From positions 4,830,001 to 4,894,000 of the forward strand of contig CP033464.1 in NCBI GenBank assembly GCA_007833815.1: a stretch of 64,000 bases of DNA. Direction: 5' to 3'. Numbering within the stretch: position 1 is the stretch's first letter; each line of letters opens with the position of its first letter. Made by a program: the position numbers and the translations under genes. Positions 61,069-64,000 of this stretch are shown here, one piece after another. The notes beneath the pieces were generated by a model, which was given only the letters and a program-made list of their open reading frames with translations, had not been told where the DNA came from and searched no databases. The DNA is from Brevibacillus laterosporus (GTDB lineage Bacteria; Bacillota; Bacilli; Brevibacillales; Brevibacillaceae).

Positions 61069-63081
61069 TTACGGATACGATTGATAATCAACTTCCATGG
61101 TATTGATGGGCTCACCATTCTTTTTGACCTCGATTTTTGCATTCGTCTCTGGTGATAAGACTACTTCAACGTTAAAGTTGGTGCTTTCCGATATGGTTTG
61201 ATGAACTGGTTTTTGTTCTTTTTTACGAGCATCTTTCACAACTACTTCAATCTCTGCTGAAGGAACATCTGTTGAATCATGCTCTACATAAACAGGAACA
61301 CTTACAATCTTGGCATCAGCAGGCCACTGTCCATTACTTATCACCATATTAATCTTTGTGCCTTCTTCGACTACAGAGCCAGCAGGCGGACTTGTAGAAA
61401 GGACAATACCTGTTTCCCGATATTCATAAGAACCTTGCTGCTTTAATTCTCCCTGCTCTAGTTTTGCATTATTGAGAGAAGCTCTACCTAAATCCCAATG
61501 ATTACCCACTAAATCATTTGGTACCTTTGTTCGTTTTTTTCCTTCACTAACCGTTAAGGTCATAATAGTATCCACAGGGGCAACATTAGTATCTTTCATC
61601 GGATCCTGACTAATAACCTCACCAACTGGGACCACACTGCTTTCTTCCGTAACAACTTTTACTTCCTTAAAGTTAGCTAGACGCGCTGCTTTCTCCGCTT
61701 CTTGTTGAGACATACCCACATAGTTTGGTGTCGGAAGTTGCTCTTTACCTTTACTAATAGTTACGTTTACAGTGCTATTTTCTTTGACACGCCTTGTGGC
61801 GGCTGGGTCTTGTTCAAAAACCTTGCCCTTCTCAGCGGTGTTAAAGGCTTCAGCAAACGTAGCACTTAGGCCCACATTTTTCAAAGCAGTTTCCGCTTGC
61901 TCCCTCGTCATCCCTATCACGGAAGGTACATCAGTTTCTGGAACCGTAAGTAACTTCATTGCAAGGTTAAAACCTAAAATAGTCAAAACAACGAATAGAA
62001 CAGCGATACCAGACCAAAGAAGGCTTCGTTTCCACCAGGTGCCCTTTTTCTTGCTAGCCAAGTTATCTTCCTCCTCTTCCTCCTCGTCTTCATATCGATC
62101 CTCTGTGCTTGCAACTTTTTGAGGAGTACGGGTAGGATATGTTCTCGGTTGATAGCTATTTTGTTTAGTCTTCTCCAGCATCTCAGGCGTGATTGCGGAA
62201 ATGACTCGTGTTTCTTCATCATTTATATCGCTTGCAAATGTAAGCTTTGCTTCATGGCGCCTCTCTGTTGATAAGCACGTTTCCAAGTCTTCATACATAT
62301 CCCGAGCAGATTTATAGCGCTGGAATGGATCCTTGGCCAAAGCACGAATAATAACATTCTCCAAGCTTTGTGGGATAGCTGGGTTGATTTTGCGCGGCTC
62401 AGGCAAAGGATCTTGTAAATGCTTGAGCGCCACGGTAATCGGTGAATCTCCTGAGAACGGCAACGAACCTGTAACCATTTCATACAGCACAATTCCGAGT
62501 GAATAAATATCGGATTTCTCCGCTGTAATTCCTCCACGGGCCTGTTCTGGAGAAAAATAGTGGACCGAACCAAGTACGGAGCCCGTTTGCGTAATCGTCT
62601 GTGATGTCACAGCACGAGCAATCCCGAAGTCCGTTACTTTCACACGCCCATTCGTTCCAATCATGATATTATGCGGCTTTATATCGCGATGAATAATCTG
62701 GTTTTGATGGGCATGTTCTAATGCATCACACACCTGCATCGCAATCCGAACTGATTCACTCATCAGCATGCCGCCTTGGGATGTAATGATCTCTTTTAAT
62801 GTCGAGCCCTCGATATATTCCATCACCATGTAATGAATATTATCATCTTGCCCAACATCATAAACATTTACGATATTATGATGTGAAAGACTTGCTACCG
62901 CTTGCGCCTCTCTACGAAATCTCTCTACAAAGTCTTCGTCCGTGCCAAATTGGGGTCTTAGCAATTTGACGGCAACAATTCGATTTAATACAAGATCTCT
63001 GGCTTTGTAAACAATAGCCATTCCGCCGCCACCAATCACTTCCTCAAGCTGATAGCGCCCTCCTAGTCGCTGACCTTGCAT
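61069..63081 (-). CDS. prkC: PASTA-domain Ser/Thr protein kinase PrkC
   Basis: 670 aa. Kinase domain 1-270: GGGGMAIVYKARD, IVAVKLLRP (Lys), IIHRDIKPHNIMI (catalytic loop), VTDFGIARA, SPEQARG. An acidic juxtamembrane run (EDEEEEEEDN) is followed by one TM helix (about 350-375). Three PASTA repeats (about 378-575) include DVPSVIGMTREQAETALKN and PNYVGMSQQEAEKA, then an unusually long C-terminal tail. It senses muropeptides and triggers spore germination in Bacillus. It overlaps prpC by 19 bp. Confidence 0.96.
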   Translation of the reverse strand: MQGQRLGGRYQLEEVIGGGGMAIVYKARDLVLNRIVAVKLLRPQFGTDEDFVERFRREAQAVASLSHHNIVNVYDVGQDDNIHYMVMEYIEGSTLKEIITSQGGMLMSESVRIAMQVCDALEHAHQNQIIHRDIKPHNIMIGTNGRVKVTDFGIARAVTSQTITQTGSVLGSVHYFSPEQARGGITAEKSDIYSLGIVLYEMVTGSLPFSGDSPITVALKHLQDPLPEPRKINPAIPQSLENVIIRALAKDPFQRYKSARDMYEDLETCLSTERRHEAKLTFASDINDEETRVISAITPEMLEKTKQNSYQPRTYPTRTPQKVASTEDRYEDEEEEEEDNLASKKKGTWWKRSLLWSGIAVLFVVLTILGFNLAMKLLTVPETDVPSVIGMTREQAETALKNVGLSATFAEAFNTAEKGKVFEQDPAATRRVKENSTVNVTISKGKEQLPTPNYVGMSQQEAEKAARLANFKEVKVVTEESSVVPVGEVISQDPMKDTNVAPVDTIMTLTVSEGKKRTKVPNDLVGNHWDLGRASLNNAKLEQGELKQQGSYEYRETGIVLSTSPPAGSVVEEGTKINMVISNGQWPADAKIVSVPVYVEHDSTDVPSAEIEVVVKDARKKEQKPVHQTISESTNFNVEVVLSPETNAKIEVKKNGEPINTMEVDYQSYP

Positions 63082-63851
63082 TCTCCTCCCCCCTCTTTCT
63101 CACAGACTTGCGAAGGCTTCGTTTTATTACGTATGGCCACACAAGTAATATTATCTTCTCCCCCGGCGTCCAACGCATATTGAACGAGCGCATCAACGCT
63201 TTGTTGAAGGGGTACCGGTTTTGCTAACCATTCCCCCATAATCTCTTCTGGTACCTTATTGGATAACCCATCTGAGCAGAGCAACACAATCTCTGCGTCT
63301 GACCACTCAAACTGTCCCAAATCAATCCGAACATGATCCTCCGTTCCTAACGCTCTCATCAATACATTGCGCTGAGGATGTGAAGAAGCCTCCATTTGGT
63401 TGATTTGCCCACTCTTTAACAATTCCTGTACAAGTGAATGGTCTTCCGTATGTTGAATCAGCTCATTTTCCTTATAAAGGTACAATCTGCTATCGCCAAT
63501 GTGTGCTGTGACACCAGCATCATTCCCCACTAATGTAGCAACGACTGTAGTTCCCATCCCGTTACACTCAGGATGTGCCTCTGCATACTCGTACACCTCC
63601 TGATTAGCGCGAATCAATGCATCCATCAATAATTCGCGCTCATCTAAAGGAGCCATGTTATGCTCAATTTTTTTCATCTCTTTTAAAATGCGTTCAACCG
63701 CCATCTTGCTCGCGACATCGCCAGCCTGATGACCGCCCATGCCATCTGCGACAACTGCAAGCACACGTCCAGCTAGGTCAACTGCGCAAGCATAAAAATC
63801 TTCATTTACTTGTCGGACGCATCCTACATGCGATTTCATCGCTATTTCCAT
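63063..63851 (-). CDS. prpC: PP2C-type Ser/Thr phosphatase PrpC
   Basis: 262 aa. The PP2C metal motifs are visible: RQVNEDFYAC, VVADGMGGHQAGDVAS, HIGDSRLYLY, LCSDGLSN and AGGEDNITCVAIRN. It reverses PrkC phosphorylation. ATG 63851 (MEIAMKSHVG) has AGGGTGAT 7 nt upstream; the reading frame extends to 63926 only because it overlaps rlmN. Only 7 bp follow the rlmN stop. Confidence 0.96.
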   Translation of the reverse strand: MEIAMKSHVGCVRQVNEDFYACAVDLAGRVLAVVADGMGGHQAGDVASKMAVERILKEMKKIEHNMAPLDERELLMDALIRANQEVYEYAEAHPECNGMGTTVVATLVGNDAGVTAHIGDSRLYLYKENELIQHTEDHSLVQELLKSGQINQMEASSHPQRNVLMRALGTEDHVRIDLGQFEWSDAEIVLLCSDGLSNKVPEEIMGEWLAKPVPLQQSVDALVQYALDAGGEDNITCVAIRNKTKPSQVCEKEGGGECKVSD

Positions 63852-63858
63852 ACGTTTA

Positions 63859-64000
63859 TCACCCTGCCGTTTCTTTCGCGTGTTGCGCACGCAATTGACC
63901 GCAAGCAGCCGCAATATCGCTGCCATGCTCTCGTCTGATTGTAACGTTTAAACCGCGATCGTCTAAAATGCGTTTAAAGGTGAAAATATCATTTTTAGCT
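63859..64000 (-). CDS. rlmN: 23S rRNA (adenine2503-C2)-methyltransferase RlmN, C-terminal part
   Basis: Only the last 46 residues lie in the window. They read [20 protein letters not shown] and [15 protein letters not shown], the characteristic end of RlmN with the methylated Cys in AAACGQL. The gene continues beyond 64000. Stop TGA is at 63859-63861. It is the first visible gene of rlmN-prpC-prkC-rsgA-rpe. Confidence 0.85.
   Translation of the reverse strand, partial: AKNDIFTFKRILDDRGLNVTIRREHGSDIAAACGQLRAQHAKETAG

Overview
The window is chromosomal DNA of a low-GC, endospore-forming Firmicute. An intact tricistronic GerA operon, SpoVM, a collagen-like exosporium protein, a YhcN/YlaJ lipoprotein, Ku/LigD-type repair genes and the order rlmN-prpC-prkC-rsgA-rpe-...-thiN-spoVM-rpmB-yloU-fakA...sda-recG (the Bacillus 'ylo' neighbourhood) all point that way. 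The flavour (separate ligase and polymerase NHEJ genes, GTG-start exosporium collagen, a macrolide phosphotransferase) suggests Brevibacillus or a close Paenibacillaceae relative. That genus call is an inference from gene content, not from a marker gene.

0-9 kb: DNA-end repair and envelope genes. Ku, a stand-alone LigD-type ligase and a stand-alone LigD-type polymerase lie within 7.5 kb, interleaved with a glutathione peroxidase, a yhbD/bactofilin pair and a MocR regulator divergent from an FMN-binding protein. Lgt follows. 9-10.8 kb: a Pit phosphate permease with its DUF47 partner. 10.8-16.4 kb: a mixture of live genes (MarR, an Hpt-REC-GGDEF-REC signalling protein, a sporulation lipoprotein) and decayed fragments of GGDEF, VOC, response regulator/histidine kinase and OppA genes.

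16.4-43.2 kb: accessory DNA. It holds a secreted subtilase, a PadR module, exported propeller-like proteins, the exosporium collagen with 441 bp of nested repeats, a SpoIIM-like protein, RelP, ImmA/IrrE, a MarR/MFS efflux pair, an SOS-type Y-family polymerase with LexA-like boxes, secreted proteins including an amidase, and a macrolide phosphotransferase. The last is preceded by an elaborate 5' region: strong promoter, tiny leader ORFs (one with an R-x-R motif) and two intrinsic terminators. I regard this as the most interesting system in the window, a candidate drug-responsive attenuator. Numerous pseudogenes and two related long palindromes lie between the genes.

43.2-64 kb: mostly a conserved minus-strand core. 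recG-sdaAA-sdaAB comes first, then gerAA-gerAB-gerAC placed between sdaAB and degV, then degV-fakA-asp23, plus-strand rpmB, spoVM, thiN, an ArtPQ-like polar amino acid ABC transporter, and rpe-rsgA-prkC-prpC-rlmN, the last truncated at the window edge. degV with fakA suggests a fatty acid kinase module. prkC/prpC and gerA connect to germination and cell-wall signalling.

Start codons were reassigned wherever a ribosome binding site clearly favoured an internal start. No tRNA, rRNA, CRISPR array or complete insertion sequence was seen.
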